From the NCBI GenBank assembly GCA_014728435.1, contig WJLP01000024.1, forward strand, positions 1 to 12,462: DNA of 12,462 nt, given 5' to 3'. The notes under the pieces are model-generated. The model was given only the letters and a program-made list of their open reading frames with translations, had not been told where the DNA came from and ran no database searches. A program made the translations under genes and the position numbers. How positions within the stretch are numbered: position 1 is the stretch's first letter; every line of letters starts with the position of its first letter. Shown in pieces: positions 4,528 to 12,462 of this stretch. The stretch is from Candidatus Uhrbacteria bacterium (GTDB taxonomy: Bacteria; Patescibacteriota; Patescibacteriia; 2-12-FULL-60-25).

Positions 4528-7500
4528 ATGAGTCAAATGGTATTTAGGCGCCAAAAAGTCAAAGACAATGAGCGCCGCTATTTCACCGCCACTCGCGATG
4601 CCATGGCTTTGCCCGATCTTATCGAGGTGCAAAAGCAAAGTTATCGCTGGTTTATCGAAACGGGTATCAAAGATCTGTTTCATGAAATCTCCCCGGTACG
4701 AGACTTTATCGGCCGCGATCTGGAGCTTTCTTTTGTCGACTACTTTATCGACGAACCCAAGTTTGACGAAAAAACTTCCAAAAAGAAGAGCATCACCTAC
4801 GAAGCTCCTCTTAGGGTTAAAGCCCGCTTGGTTAACAAAAGAACCAATGAGACTAAAGAGCAGGAAATCTACCTTGGCGACCTTCCCGTCATGACCGACC
4901 GCGGCACCTTTGTCATAAACGGCGTGGAACGTGTTGTCATCTCCCAATTGGTCCGTTCCGCGGGTGCTTTTTTCACCGCCGAATCAAATCGCGGCCGCCG
5001 TAATTATGGCGCCAAAGTCATTCCCGATCGCGGCGCTTGGCTGGAGTTTGAAACCGATGCCAACAATGTCATTTACGTCAAAATCGACCGCAAACGCAAA
5101 GTTGCGGCCACGTCGCTTTTGCGCACATTCGGCATCACCGAGGACGAAGATATCCTCAAAGCCTTCGAAGATGTTGACGTGCACCCGTTAAACAAATACA
5201 TCGAAGCCACACTTGCCAAAGATGCCGCCAAAAACGAAGACGAGGGTTATATCGAAGTTTACAAACGCATCCGCCCCGGAGATCTTGCGACGGCTGATAA
5301 TGCCAAATCTCTCATCCACTCCATGTTCTTCAAATTCGAACGTTACGATTTGGGTTATGTGGGTCGCTATAAATTCAATCAGCGTTTTGGCCTTCCCTGG
5401 GATCATGAAATGGTTTTTAAAGAGGAAAACCGCATTCTTTCCAAAGAAGATCTGATTGCAATTATCAAAGAAATCATCCGCTTAAACAATACTCAAGAAG
5501 AACCCGACGATGTGGACCATCTTGGCAACCGCCGCGTGCGCGCCATCGGTGAGCTTATCAAGGGCCGATTCCGCATCGGGCTTGCCCGCATGGAACGTAT
5601 CATAAAAGATCGCATGAGCACGCAGGATATCAACGCCTTAACCCCGGGCAGGCTCATCAACGCTCGCCCCGTTATTGCCGCTATCCGCGAATTTTACATG
5701 TCCTCCCAGCTTTCGCAGTTCATGGACCAAACCAACCCGCTTTCCGAGCTCGAACACAAGCGCCGCCTTTCCGCCACCGGCCCCGGCGGTTTAACACGCG
5801 AAAGGGCGGGGTTCGAAGTTCGCGACGTGCACCGTACTCACTATGGTCGCATTTGTCCTATCCAATCGCCTGAAGGCCCGAGCATCGGTCTTGTCGGCCA
5901 TATGTCCAGCTATGCCCGCATTAACGAATACGGCTTCATCGAAACTCCCTACCGCAAAGTCAAAAACTGGGCTGAAAATGACGGCAAAGACGCCATTGGC
6001 GGCGTGCTTAGAGCCGACGTCAACGACGGCTCGGGTAAATCCATTGCCAAAGCCGGCGACACTGTTACCAAAGAAATTGCCAAAAAACTCACCGAGTTGC
6101 CATTAACGCAAATTCCACTGGTACCGAAAGTTACGGGTGAGATAGTTTACCTGAATGCGTTTACCGAAGAACGCGGCACCACCGCGCCGGCCACCACCCC
6201 TGTGGATCGCGAAGGCAACTTTTTGGTGGAGCGCACTCCTGCGCGTAAAAACGGCGAACCCACCGAAGTCGACGTTCACGAAATCGATTACCTGGACGTA
6301 TCATCCAAACAAATTCTTTCCATCTCCACGTCGCTGATTCCCTTTGTCGAACACGATGACGGCCAGCGTGCGCTTATGGGCTCTAACATGCAACGTCAGG
6401 CTGTGCCTTGTATCAAACCCGACGCTCCTATAGTGGGTACAGGTGTTGAACGCCGCGCCGCTGTAGACTCCGGTCACGCTTTGCTCGCACCGGATGACGG
6501 CACCATCACTTCGCTTGCGGCCAATCATGTTGAAATCACAACCGATGGCGGCGAAGTGCATCGCTACGAACTGATTAAATTTCAGCGCTCCAACCAATCA
6601 ACCTGCCTAAATCAACATGTAAGAGTCGATAAAGATCAAAAAGTTTACGCGGGCGAGGTTTTGGTTGACGGTGCCTCTTGCCAAAACGGCGAATTGGCAC
6701 TCGGTCAAAACCTGCTCTGCACATACCTTTGTTGGGACGGCTACAACTTTGAAGACGCCATCATTCTTTCTGAACGTTTGGTGCATCAAGATCGCTTTAC
6801 CTCTGTTCATATCGAACACTTTGCCATGGACGTGCGCGACACCAAACTCGGTCCGGAACAGATTACCAATGACATCCCCAATGTCTCCGAAGAAAAGCTT
6901 AAGAACTTGGACGAAAACGGAGTAATCCGCATTGGCGCCGAAGTAAAGTCCGGCGATATCTTGGTAGGTAAAATCACCCCCAAAGGCGAAACCGATCTCT
7001 CCGCCGAAGAAAAATTACTGCGCGCGATTTTTGGCGAAAAAGCTCGCGACGTGCGCGATACATCGCTTTACCTTCAACACGGTGCCCGCGGTAAAATTGT
7101 TGGCATCACAACCTTTACCCGTGAAAACGGCGACAAGCTCCAGCCCGGAGTACTCAAGCGCATCGTAGTCGCTGTCGCTGACCTGCGCAAAATTCAAGTG
7201 GGCGATAAACTGGCCGGCCGCCACGGAAACAAAGGTGTTATCTCCCGTATTGTTCGGGTTGAAGATCTTCCCTTCCTGGAAGACGGCACGCCTGTCGACA
7301 TCATCTTATCTCCTCTTGGCGTAGTTTCCCGTATGAACTTGGGGCAAATTTTGGAAACTCACATGGGCCTTGCGGCCAATTCGGGCGGCTTTAACGTGGC
7401 CACCCCCGTTTTTGACGGCGCCCCCGAAGAAACGATTCAAGCGGAATTGGAAAAAGCGGGCTATCCCTCCGACGGCAAAATTAAACTATTCGACGGACGC

Positions 7501-7980
7501 ACCGGAGAAGCCTATGAACACGCGCCCACGGTTGGCTACAACTATATCCTCAAACTGGTTCACATGGTTGAAGATAAAATTCACCAGCGCTCCATCGGCC
7601 CGTACTCGCTCATCACCCAGCAACCGTTGGGCGGTAAAGCGCAATCCGGCGGCCAACGCTTTGGTGAAATGGAAGTCTGGTCGCTCGAAGCCTACGGCGC
7701 GGCGCATACTCTGCAAGAAATTCTCACCATCAAATCCGATGACGTGGTGGGCCGCTCCAAAGCTTACGAAGCCATCATCAAAGGAGAGCCCATCTCCAAA
7801 GTCAACGTCCCCGAATCCTTCAACGTACTTATGCGTGAGCTGAAAGGGCTCTGCCTCGAAGTGGAGCTCCTTAAAAACGGCCAACGCCTGGAAGATAGCA
7901 AACCCGCGGTTGCCAAACAGGCCGCCTCCGCCGAAGAATTCACTTGGGAATCTAATAATGAACAATCACCTAAAGCTTAA
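4528..7980 (+). CDS. rpoB: DNA-directed RNA polymerase subunit beta
   Basis: Beta subunit of the core RNA polymerase, forming one side of the catalytic cleft. The start at 4528 (MSQMVFRRQK) is chosen over the upstream in-frame ATG at 4474 because the extra 18 codons overlap leader structure and match nothing typical; it gives 1150 aa. Visible hallmarks are as follows. The lobe and protrusion are at the N-terminus (PDLIEVQKQSYRWF near 27-40). The rifampicin region is SSQLSQFMDQTNPLSE (392-407), continuing to CPIQSPEGPS (443-452). GYNFEDAI (738-745) carries the E-D pair near the active site. GDKLAGRHGNKG (892-903) has the two catalytic-site lysines, and the C-terminal clamp segment QPLGGKAQSGGQRFGEMEVW lies near 1032. 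The flap region is short, without large lineage inserts. The rifampicin pocket differs from E. coli at several positions (T at 533, S at 568). No Shine-Dalgarno is visible. It is co-transcribed with rpoC after a 9-nt gap. Confidence 0.99.
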   Translation: MSQMVFRRQKVKDNERRYFTATRDAMALPDLIEVQKQSYRWFIETGIKDLFHEISPVRDFIGRDLELSFVDYFIDEPKFDEKTSKKKSITYEAPLRVKARLVNKRTNETKEQEIYLGDLPVMTDRGTFVINGVERVVISQLVRSAGAFFTAESNRGRRNYGAKVIPDRGAWLEFETDANNVIYVKIDRKRKVAATSLLRTFGITEDEDILKAFEDVDVHPLNKYIEATLAKDAAKNEDEGYIEVYKRIRPGDLATADNAKSLIHSMFFKFERYDLGYVGRYKFNQRFGLPWDHEMVFKEENRILSKEDLIAIIKEIIRLNNTQEEPDDVDHLGNRRVRAIGELIKGRFRIGLARMERIIKDRMSTQDINALTPGRLINARPVIAAIREFYMSSQLSQFMDQTNPLSELEHKRRLSATGPGGLTRERAGFEVRDVHRTHYGRICPIQSPEGPSIGLVGHMSSYARINEYGFIETPYRKVKNWAENDGKDAIGGVLRADVNDGSGKSIAKAGDTVTKEIAKKLTELPLTQIPLVPKVTGEIVYLNAFTEERGTTAPATTPVDREGNFLVERTPARKNGEPTEVDVHEIDYLDVSSKQILSISTSLIPFVEHDDGQRALMGSNMQRQAVPCIKPDAPIVGTGVERRAAVDSGHALLAPDDGTITSLAANHVEITTDGGEVHRYELIKFQRSNQSTCLNQHVRVDKDQKVYAGEVLVDGASCQNGELALGQNLLCTYLCWDGYNFEDAIILSERLVHQDRFTSVHIEHFAMDVRDTKLGPEQITNDIPNVSEEKLKNLDENGVIRIGAEVKSGDILVGKITPKGETDLSAEEKLLRAIFGEKARDVRDTSLYLQHGARGKIVGITTFTRENGDKLQPGVLKRIVVAVADLRKIQVGDKLAGRHGNKGVISRIVRVEDLPFLEDGTPVDIILSPLGVVSRMNLGQILETHMGLAANSGGFNVATPVFDGAPEETIQAELEKAGYPSDGKIKLFDGRTGEAYEHAPTVGYNYILKLVHMVEDKIHQRSIGPYSLITQQPLGGKAQSGGQRFGEMEVWSLEAYGAAHTLQEILTIKSDDVVGRSKAYEAIIKGEPISKVNVPESFNVLMRELKGLCLEVELLKNGQRLEDSKPAVAKQAASAEEFTWESNNEQSPKA

Positions 7981-7989
7981 ACCTCGCTT

Positions 7990-10900
7990 ATGTCTTTCTT
8001 TCAAACTGAAAACGTCAAAACCACGGACTTCAACGGCATCAGACTCAAGCTGGCCTCGCCTGAAATAGTCCGCGGCTGGTCTTACGGCGAGGTTACCAAG
8101 CCGGAGACTATCAACTACCGCACGCAAAAACCCGAAAAGAGCGGCCTCTTTGCCGAAGAAATTTTTGGCCCGTCCAAAGACTGGGAATGTTATTGCGGCA
8201 AATATAAAAAAGTTCGCTACAAAGGCATTGTCTGCGATAAATGCGGAGTCGAGGTTACTCACTCCTTGGTTCGCCGCGAGCGCATGGGTCATATCGAACT
8301 GGCCGCGCCCGTAACGCATATCTGGTTTTTGCGCGGCGTGCCCTCGCGCATCGGCACCATCTTGGATCTGTCTGTCATGAATTTGGAAAAAGTGGTCTAC
8401 TTCGCTTCCTTCATTGTCACACAAGTCGATGAAGAATTGCGCGACCAAGTTATCGAACAGCTGCGTACCGAGTACAAAGGTAAACGCAAGCAAATTGAAT
8501 CCGAATATGAGCGCAATGTAAAACGCGTCAACGAAAAAGAAGATGCCGCCGAAGCCGACAAGACCAAAGAACTTGATCGCGCCCACGGCGATAAAGAACG
8601 CAAGCTTTCCGAACTCGAAGAAGATTTCAACGAAGCCGAGAAAGAATTGAAGACCTTGCAGCCTCTTAAAATTCTATCGGAAAACGAATACCATGAGTAT
8701 GCTCTTAAGTTCGGACATATCTTCGAAGCCAAAATCGGAGCCGAGGCTTTGAATGAATTGCTTAAAAAGATCGACGTGCCGGCTACCATTGCCGTATTGG
8801 AAGAAGAGCTCGCCAAAGCCAGCGGCGCTAAATACGAACACATAATCCGCCGCTTAAAACTGTTAAAATCACTCGAACAACAAGGCATAGAGCCCAACTG
8901 GATGGTGCTTAAAGTCGTGCCCGTTACTCCTCCGGATATGCGCCCCATGGTCGCGCTGGACGGCGGCCGCTTTGCCACATCCGACTTAAACGACCTCTAT
9001 CGCCGCGTTATTAACCGCAATAACCGCTTAAAACGCTTGCAAGAATTGCACGCTCCGGAGGTAATTACCCGCAACGAAAAGCGCATGCTCCAAGAGGCCG
9101 TAGATGCCCTAATCGACAACAGCGCGCGCCATTCCAAAACAGTGCTTGCCTCAACGGGTAAAAAACGCCAGTTAAAATCTTTGGCGGACGGTCTCAAAGG
9201 TAAACAAGGTCGTTTCCGTCAGAACCTCCTTGGTAAGCGCGTCGATTACTCCGGTCGTTCGGTTATCGTCGTGGGGCCGTATCTTAAGATGCATCAATGC
9301 GGCTTGCCCAAAACCATGGCGCTAGAGCTTTTCCGCCCGTTTATCATTTCCGAACTTATCGGCCAGGAAATAGTGCATAACATTCGCAGCGCCAACCGCT
9401 TTATCGAAGCCGACAATCCCGAAGTATGGGATATACTGGAAAACATAGCCACCAATTCCGTGGTACTGCTAAACCGTGCCCCCACTTTGCACCGCTTGGG
9501 TATCCAGGGCTTTCAACCCGTGCTCATCGAAGGTAAAGCCATCCAAGTTCATCCGCTCGTCTGTTCCGCTTTTAACGCGGACTTCGACGGCGACCAGATG
9601 GCCGTGCACGTGCCTTTAACCGAAGAAGCCCGCGCCGAAGCTCGTGATTTCATGTTGTCAACCAAGAACTTGCTAAAACCCGCTACCGGCACACCTGTCA
9701 CGTCTCCGACTCAAGATATTGTCTGGGGCATTTACTACATGTCTTCCATGTTTGAGCCGGAAAGCGGCAGGGTACGTAATTTTTCAAGCATCGACGAAGC
9801 GATTTACGCGTATCAAGCCGGTTTCTTAAAGATTCGCGAAAAAATTAATGTCCGCATGGAAAGCGGCGAAAAACCTGTGGAAACCACGGTCGGTCGCTTA
9901 CTTATCAATCGAATCATGCCGGAAGGCATGCCCTTTACCAATGAAGTTATCGGTAAGAAGCAATTATCCACCATAACGCAAAACGCCATCGATAAATTGG
10001 GCTTTGAAGAAGCGGCCAAGCTCTTGGATCGCATCAAGGCATTGGGTTATAAATACATAACCAAATCCGGATTCTCTTACGGTATTGGCGATCTTCCCGA
10101 TATTGCCGAAAAAGATGAGCTCATGAAAGAAGCTGCCGAAAGAGTCCAGATCATCGAAGAACAATACAAAGACGGTCTGTTAACCAAACGCGAGCGCTAC
10201 ACGCAAATCATCAAAGTTTGGTCCGATATCCAGGATCGTATTAAAAATCTTTCCAAAAATGCATTGGTCAAAGAAGGTTCCGTTTCCGCAATGATTGACT
10301 CCGGCGCTCGCGGCTCCATCGTACAGCTCATGCAGGTGGTGGGTATGAAGGGTTTGGTGACCAACCCGTCCGGCGGTATTATCGAGCTGCCCATCAAATC
10401 ATCGTTCCGCAAGGGCTTGGATGTGTTGGAATACTTCATTTCTTCCCACGGTACCAGAAAAGGTTTAACCGATACCGCGCTTAAAACCGCCAATGCCGGC
10501 CACTTAACCCGCCGCTTGGTTGACGTTGCTCAAGATGTCATCATAACCACCGAAGATTGCGGCGATGATGTGGGCATGCTTCTTACACATGAAGAGTGTG
10601 AAGAGATCGGCGAAGGCCTGCTTACGCGTATTCTGGGCCGCTTTGCCATCAAAGACATCAAACATCCCGATACCAAAAAGGTTATTGTTAAAAAAGAACA
10701 GCTTATCACCGACGAACATATTACGGCTCTCAAAGATGCTGAAAATCCGTTACCCGAAGCTCATGTGCGTTCGGTTATGAAATGCCGTAATGCGCGCGGC
10801 CTTTGCTCCAAATGCTATGGCTACGATTTGGCTTATAATAAGCAAGTGGATCTTGGCGCGGCCATTGGTGTTGTGGCCGCACAATCCATCGGCGAACCCG

Positions 10901-12000
10901 GCACTCAGCTTACCATGCGCACCTTCCACACCGGCGGCGTTGCCACCGGAGCGGATATCACGCAAGGTCTGCCACGTGTTGAAGAATTGTTTGAAGCCCG
11001 CGTGCCCAAACACAAAGCGGTGATGGCCGAGGTGGCCGGCAAAATTGAAATCGCTGAGCCCGAAGCCCATGAAATCCAAGTCATCGGCGGCCAACGCATA
11101 GTCGATTCGGCTCGCAGCGGCAAAATCATCAAAGTTTTGGCCGACGAAACGCGTGAAGACGCATACGTAATAACCGCCAAAGATGAAGTCAGAGTTAAAG
11201 AAGGCGACAGAGTGGATGAAGGCCAAGTCATCATAGTTCGCAAAGACGGCACAGAAATAGTTTCCGAACACAGCGGCTCCATAAAAACCGAAAAACGCAA
11301 ACTCTTCGTTGTCTGGGAAGGTAAAGCCGTACATGAATATCAGGCTCCCGTGGGCTTCAAGATCCTCGTTAAAGATGGTGATGAGGTCCAAGCCGGCGAT
11401 GTGCTCACCGAAGGCCACTGGGATTTGCATTTGCTCTACAAGACCAAAGGGCGCCCGGCTGTTATGAACTATCTCTTGCGTGAAGTTCTTTCCATTTACG
11501 CTACTCAAGGTCAACGCATCAATTCCAAACACATCGAGCTCATCATCCGCCAAATGTTCTCACGCGCTTATGTTCGTGATTCGGGCGACACCGAACTGTT
11601 GCCCGGTGAAATTGTGGAACGCGCTCGCTCCGAAGATATCAATCGGCAAGTCGCCGAAAAAGGCGGCCAACCCGCCGAACTCGATGAGCTTTTCATGGGC
11701 ATCACCAAAGTGTCGCTTACAACCGAATCATTCCTCTCATCAGCGTCCTTCCAAGAGACCGCCCGCGTGCTTATTCACGCCGCCATCACCGGCAAAGTCG
11801 ACCTTCTCGAAGGCTTAAAGGAAAACGTCATCATCGGCCGCTTAATCCCGGCCGGCACCGGCTTCTCATATCACCACCCCGAGCTCTTCCCCGAACTCCA
11901 ACAAGAGTCTGACGAAGACACGGACGAAGAAGGGGAGTATGACCCGGAAGACGTCGAAAACATCAAAGCTGAAGAACTGGAACCTGAAAAATCAGAATAA
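7990..12000 (+). CDS. rpoC: DNA-directed RNA polymerase subunit beta-prime
   Basis: Catalytic beta-prime subunit, 1336 aa. The N-terminal zinc ribbon has C67, C69, C82 and C85. Residues about 157-222 form a highly charged coiled coil. The magnesium-binding loop NADFDGDQ has D531, D533 and D535. The second zinc site uses C857, C932, C939 and C942. The bridge-helix/trigger-loop segment QSIGEPGTQLTMRTFHTGG (965-983) includes R977 and H980, equivalent to E. coli R933 and H936. No SI3 insertion follows the trigger loop. The jaw contains two similar barrel-sandwich strands, VKEGDRVDEGQVI (about 1069-1081) and VKDGDEVQAGDVL (about 1127-1139), so this module is longer than the minimal form. The end is acidic (ESDEDTDEEGEYDPED, then EPEKSE). 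The ATG at 7990 has no ribosome-binding site; translation is likely coupled to rpoB, which ends 9 bases earlier. Confidence 0.99.
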   Translation: MSFFQTENVKTTDFNGIRLKLASPEIVRGWSYGEVTKPETINYRTQKPEKSGLFAEEIFGPSKDWECYCGKYKKVRYKGIVCDKCGVEVTHSLVRRERMGHIELAAPVTHIWFLRGVPSRIGTILDLSVMNLEKVVYFASFIVTQVDEELRDQVIEQLRTEYKGKRKQIESEYERNVKRVNEKEDAAEADKTKELDRAHGDKERKLSELEEDFNEAEKELKTLQPLKILSENEYHEYALKFGHIFEAKIGAEALNELLKKIDVPATIAVLEEELAKASGAKYEHIIRRLKLLKSLEQQGIEPNWMVLKVVPVTPPDMRPMVALDGGRFATSDLNDLYRRVINRNNRLKRLQELHAPEVITRNEKRMLQEAVDALIDNSARHSKTVLASTGKKRQLKSLADGLKGKQGRFRQNLLGKRVDYSGRSVIVVGPYLKMHQCGLPKTMALELFRPFIISELIGQEIVHNIRSANRFIEADNPEVWDILENIATNSVVLLNRAPTLHRLGIQGFQPVLIEGKAIQVHPLVCSAFNADFDGDQMAVHVPLTEEARAEARDFMLSTKNLLKPATGTPVTSPTQDIVWGIYYMSSMFEPESGRVRNFSSIDEAIYAYQAGFLKIREKINVRMESGEKPVETTVGRLLINRIMPEGMPFTNEVIGKKQLSTITQNAIDKLGFEEAAKLLDRIKALGYKYITKSGFSYGIGDLPDIAEKDELMKEAAERVQIIEEQYKDGLLTKRERYTQIIKVWSDIQDRIKNLSKNALVKEGSVSAMIDSGARGSIVQLMQVVGMKGLVTNPSGGIIELPIKSSFRKGLDVLEYFISSHGTRKGLTDTALKTANAGHLTRRLVDVAQDVIITTEDCGDDVGMLLTHEECEEIGEGLLTRILGRFAIKDIKHPDTKKVIVKKEQLITDEHITALKDAENPLPEAHVRSVMKCRNARGLCSKCYGYDLAYNKQVDLGAAIGVVAAQSIGEPGTQLTMRTFHTGGVATGADITQGLPRVEELFEARVPKHKAVMAEVAGKIEIAEPEAHEIQVIGGQRIVDSARSGKIIKVLADETREDAYVITAKDEVRVKEGDRVDEGQVIIVRKDGTEIVSEHSGSIKTEKRKLFVVWEGKAVHEYQAPVGFKILVKDGDEVQAGDVLTEGHWDLHLLYKTKGRPAVMNYLLREVLSIYATQGQRINSKHIELIIRQMFSRAYVRDSGDTELLPGEIVERARSEDINRQVAEKGGQPAELDELFMGITKVSLTTESFLSSASFQETARVLIHAAITGKVDLLEGLKENVIIGRLIPAGTGFSYHHPELFPELQQESDEDTDEEGEYDPEDVENIKAEELEPEKSE

Positions 12001-12004
12001 CTGT

Positions 12005-12083
12005 AAGGGCGACCCCATGTGGTCGCCCTTCTGATCACCGTAACGACGAACCTCATGCGGTCGTCGCGAACCCCATGTGGTCG
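12005..12083 (+). repeat. Tandem hairpin repeats in the rpoC 3' region
   Basis: The 13-base unit CCCCATGTGGTCG occurs at 12013-12025 and 12071-12083, with a variant CCTCATGCGGTCG at 12051-12063. The first copy is the centre of a perfect 10-bp hairpin AAGGGCGACC/GGTCGCCCTT (12005-12030), and the second of CGACGA/TCGTCG (12044-12066). None has a U-run, so they are not standard terminators. They may stabilise the mRNA end or be a duplicated insertion relic. Confidence 0.65.
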
Positions 12084-12094
12084 TCACCGCAGCC

Positions 12095-12135
12095 AAAAAC
12101 GCCTGATTCCTAATCTCAAAAGGACGGGCGTTTTT
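12095..12135 (+). terminator. Probable rpoBC terminator
   Basis: AAAAACGCC (12095-12103) pairs with GGCGTTTTT (12127-12135) across a 23-base loop. The U-run is the 3' arm of the stem. It is the first terminator-like structure with a T-run after rpoC. The large loop keeps the confidence moderate. Confidence 0.6.
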
Positions 12136-12141
12136 GAGTAC

Positions 12142-12167
12142 AAAAAAAGACGCAATTATGAGCGTCT
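12142..12167 (-). terminator. Intrinsic terminator for a minus-strand unit from the right
   Basis: Minus strand AGACGC, loop TCATAATT, GCGTCT, continuing into a run of seven T. It is oriented against rpoBC and lies just beyond its terminator, implying a convergent transcript coming from beyond about 12170. Confidence 0.6.
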
Positions 12168-12462
12168 AAAGAGCCGAGCCGGCAACCGTTTTTCCTCCGA
12201 TTCGTCGCTATAAATTCAGTGCGGGCCGGTACCCTGTCACACGCAAAAGCAACCTGGACTCGTCTATACGTCAAGATGCGATAACGTTTTATACGCTTTG
12301 CTTTTTTAGCGCTATGCGTTATCGGCAAATCTCAGCTAACCGGATTCACGGTGGAGGAAAAGAGGGGCTGGAATCTACCTTCCTGTCAGCGACCTCCATG
12401 CCCAGCGTAAACATTTGCAAACAAATTAACTCAAGCGCCTGTCTCAAGAGCACGCTGTTAGC
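12168..12462 (-). other. Structured region without a convincing gene, possibly a minus-strand RNA
   Basis: No coding region is convincing in these 295 bases. On the minus strand several stems are seen. CGATAACG/CGTTATCG (8 bp, arms near 12279-12286 and 12318-12325) encloses CGCT/AGCG. GTG...GGG-TACCGG-CCC...CAC lies near 12220-12242. A stem GGAGG/CCTCC (12353-12357 with 12393-12397) encloses GGAA/TTCC. A terminator of the right polarity lies at 12142-12167, but no good promoter was found, so the transcript may begin outside the window. On the plus strand a frame from 12314 (or the ATG at 12398) stays open to the edge but lacks a ribosome-binding site. Confidence 0.3.

Noticed and set aside
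4302..4547. 81-codon plus-strand frame (MQLKISTFSG...) in the rpoB leader
   Set aside because: It runs through the intrinsic terminator and GC-rich leader stem and overlaps the rpoB start out of frame; no ribosome-binding site.
10750..11553. 267-codon minus-strand frame opposite rpoC
   Set aside because: Antisense shadow of a well-identified gene, with Phe/Asp-rich composition typical of reverse reading of Glu/Lys-rich coding sequence.
12360..12462. tmRNA start on the plus strand (GGGGCTGG...CATGCC...CGTAAA...GCAAAC)
   Set aside because: The conserved TTCGAC is missing and the frame after GCA reads ANKLTQAPVSRARC, lacking the usual hydrophobic Ala-rich tag end.
12314..12462. Open plus-strand frame running off the right edge
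   Set aside because: No ribosome-binding site at 12314 or 12398 and the frame crosses strong hairpins; may be revisited with more sequence.
1..12462. tRNA genes, CRISPR arrays, insertion sequences
   Set aside because: No T-loop pattern with cloverleaf pairing, no regularly spaced repeats of CRISPR length and no transposase motifs were found.

Overview
The window carries the complete rpoB-rpoC operon on the plus strand (about 4228-12135). It is preceded by a roughly 4 kb minus-strand accessory stretch (about 196-4133) and, at the left edge, by the 3' end of an unrelated plus-strand gene. RpoB (1150 aa) and RpoC (1336 aa) are compact: the beta-prime trigger loop has no SI3 insertion, and both genes start without a visible Shine-Dalgarno sequence. 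Reading frames obey the standard bacterial code, with TAA and TGA both used as stops. Compact subunits, an rpoBC operon without rplJ/rplL immediately upstream, weak ribosome-binding sites and several orphan genes suggest a Patescibacteria/CPR (Parcubacteria-like) genome. This placement is an inference from sequence style, not a phylogenetic result.

Left to right: (1) the C-terminal end of a plus-strand protein, closed by a symmetric, probably bidirectional terminator at 196-222. (2) A minus-strand transcription unit with its own promoter (361-389) encoding a rod-shaped RNA of about 155 nt. (3) A minus-strand gene for a 532-aa orphan protein with an acidic tail, with its own terminator (441-470) and a 265-nt strongly structured leader. 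(4) A small lysine-rich 62-aa gene whose promoter predicts a leaderless mRNA. (5) A minus-strand transcription unit from a near-consensus promoter (3158-3186) that makes a multi-hairpin RNA of about 280-430 nt. (6) A minus-strand gene for a 244-aa helical orphan protein with three copies of a W-x-x-[LV]-S-x-x-E-R motif. (7) A divergent control region, then the strong rpoBC promoter (TTGACA, 17 bp, GATAAT) and a 265-nt rpoB leader with an intrinsic terminator in the middle. (8) rpoB, a 9-nt gap, rpoC. (9) A 3' region with short tandem hairpin repeats, two back-to-back terminators of opposite polarity, and about 300 bases of structured sequence with no convincing gene.

The most unusual part is the accessory island. 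Five independent minus-strand promoters, each with exactly 17 bp between boxes and four with a perfect TTGACA, drive short single units, and three of the transcripts begin with or consist of extensive RNA secondary structure. The rod RNA exposes a pyrimidine bulge resembling an anti-Shine-Dalgarno sequence. A 13-nt stretch containing this bulge is exactly complementary to a purine segment of the second structured RNA. These are predictions from base pairing read by eye; no folding program or database search was run.
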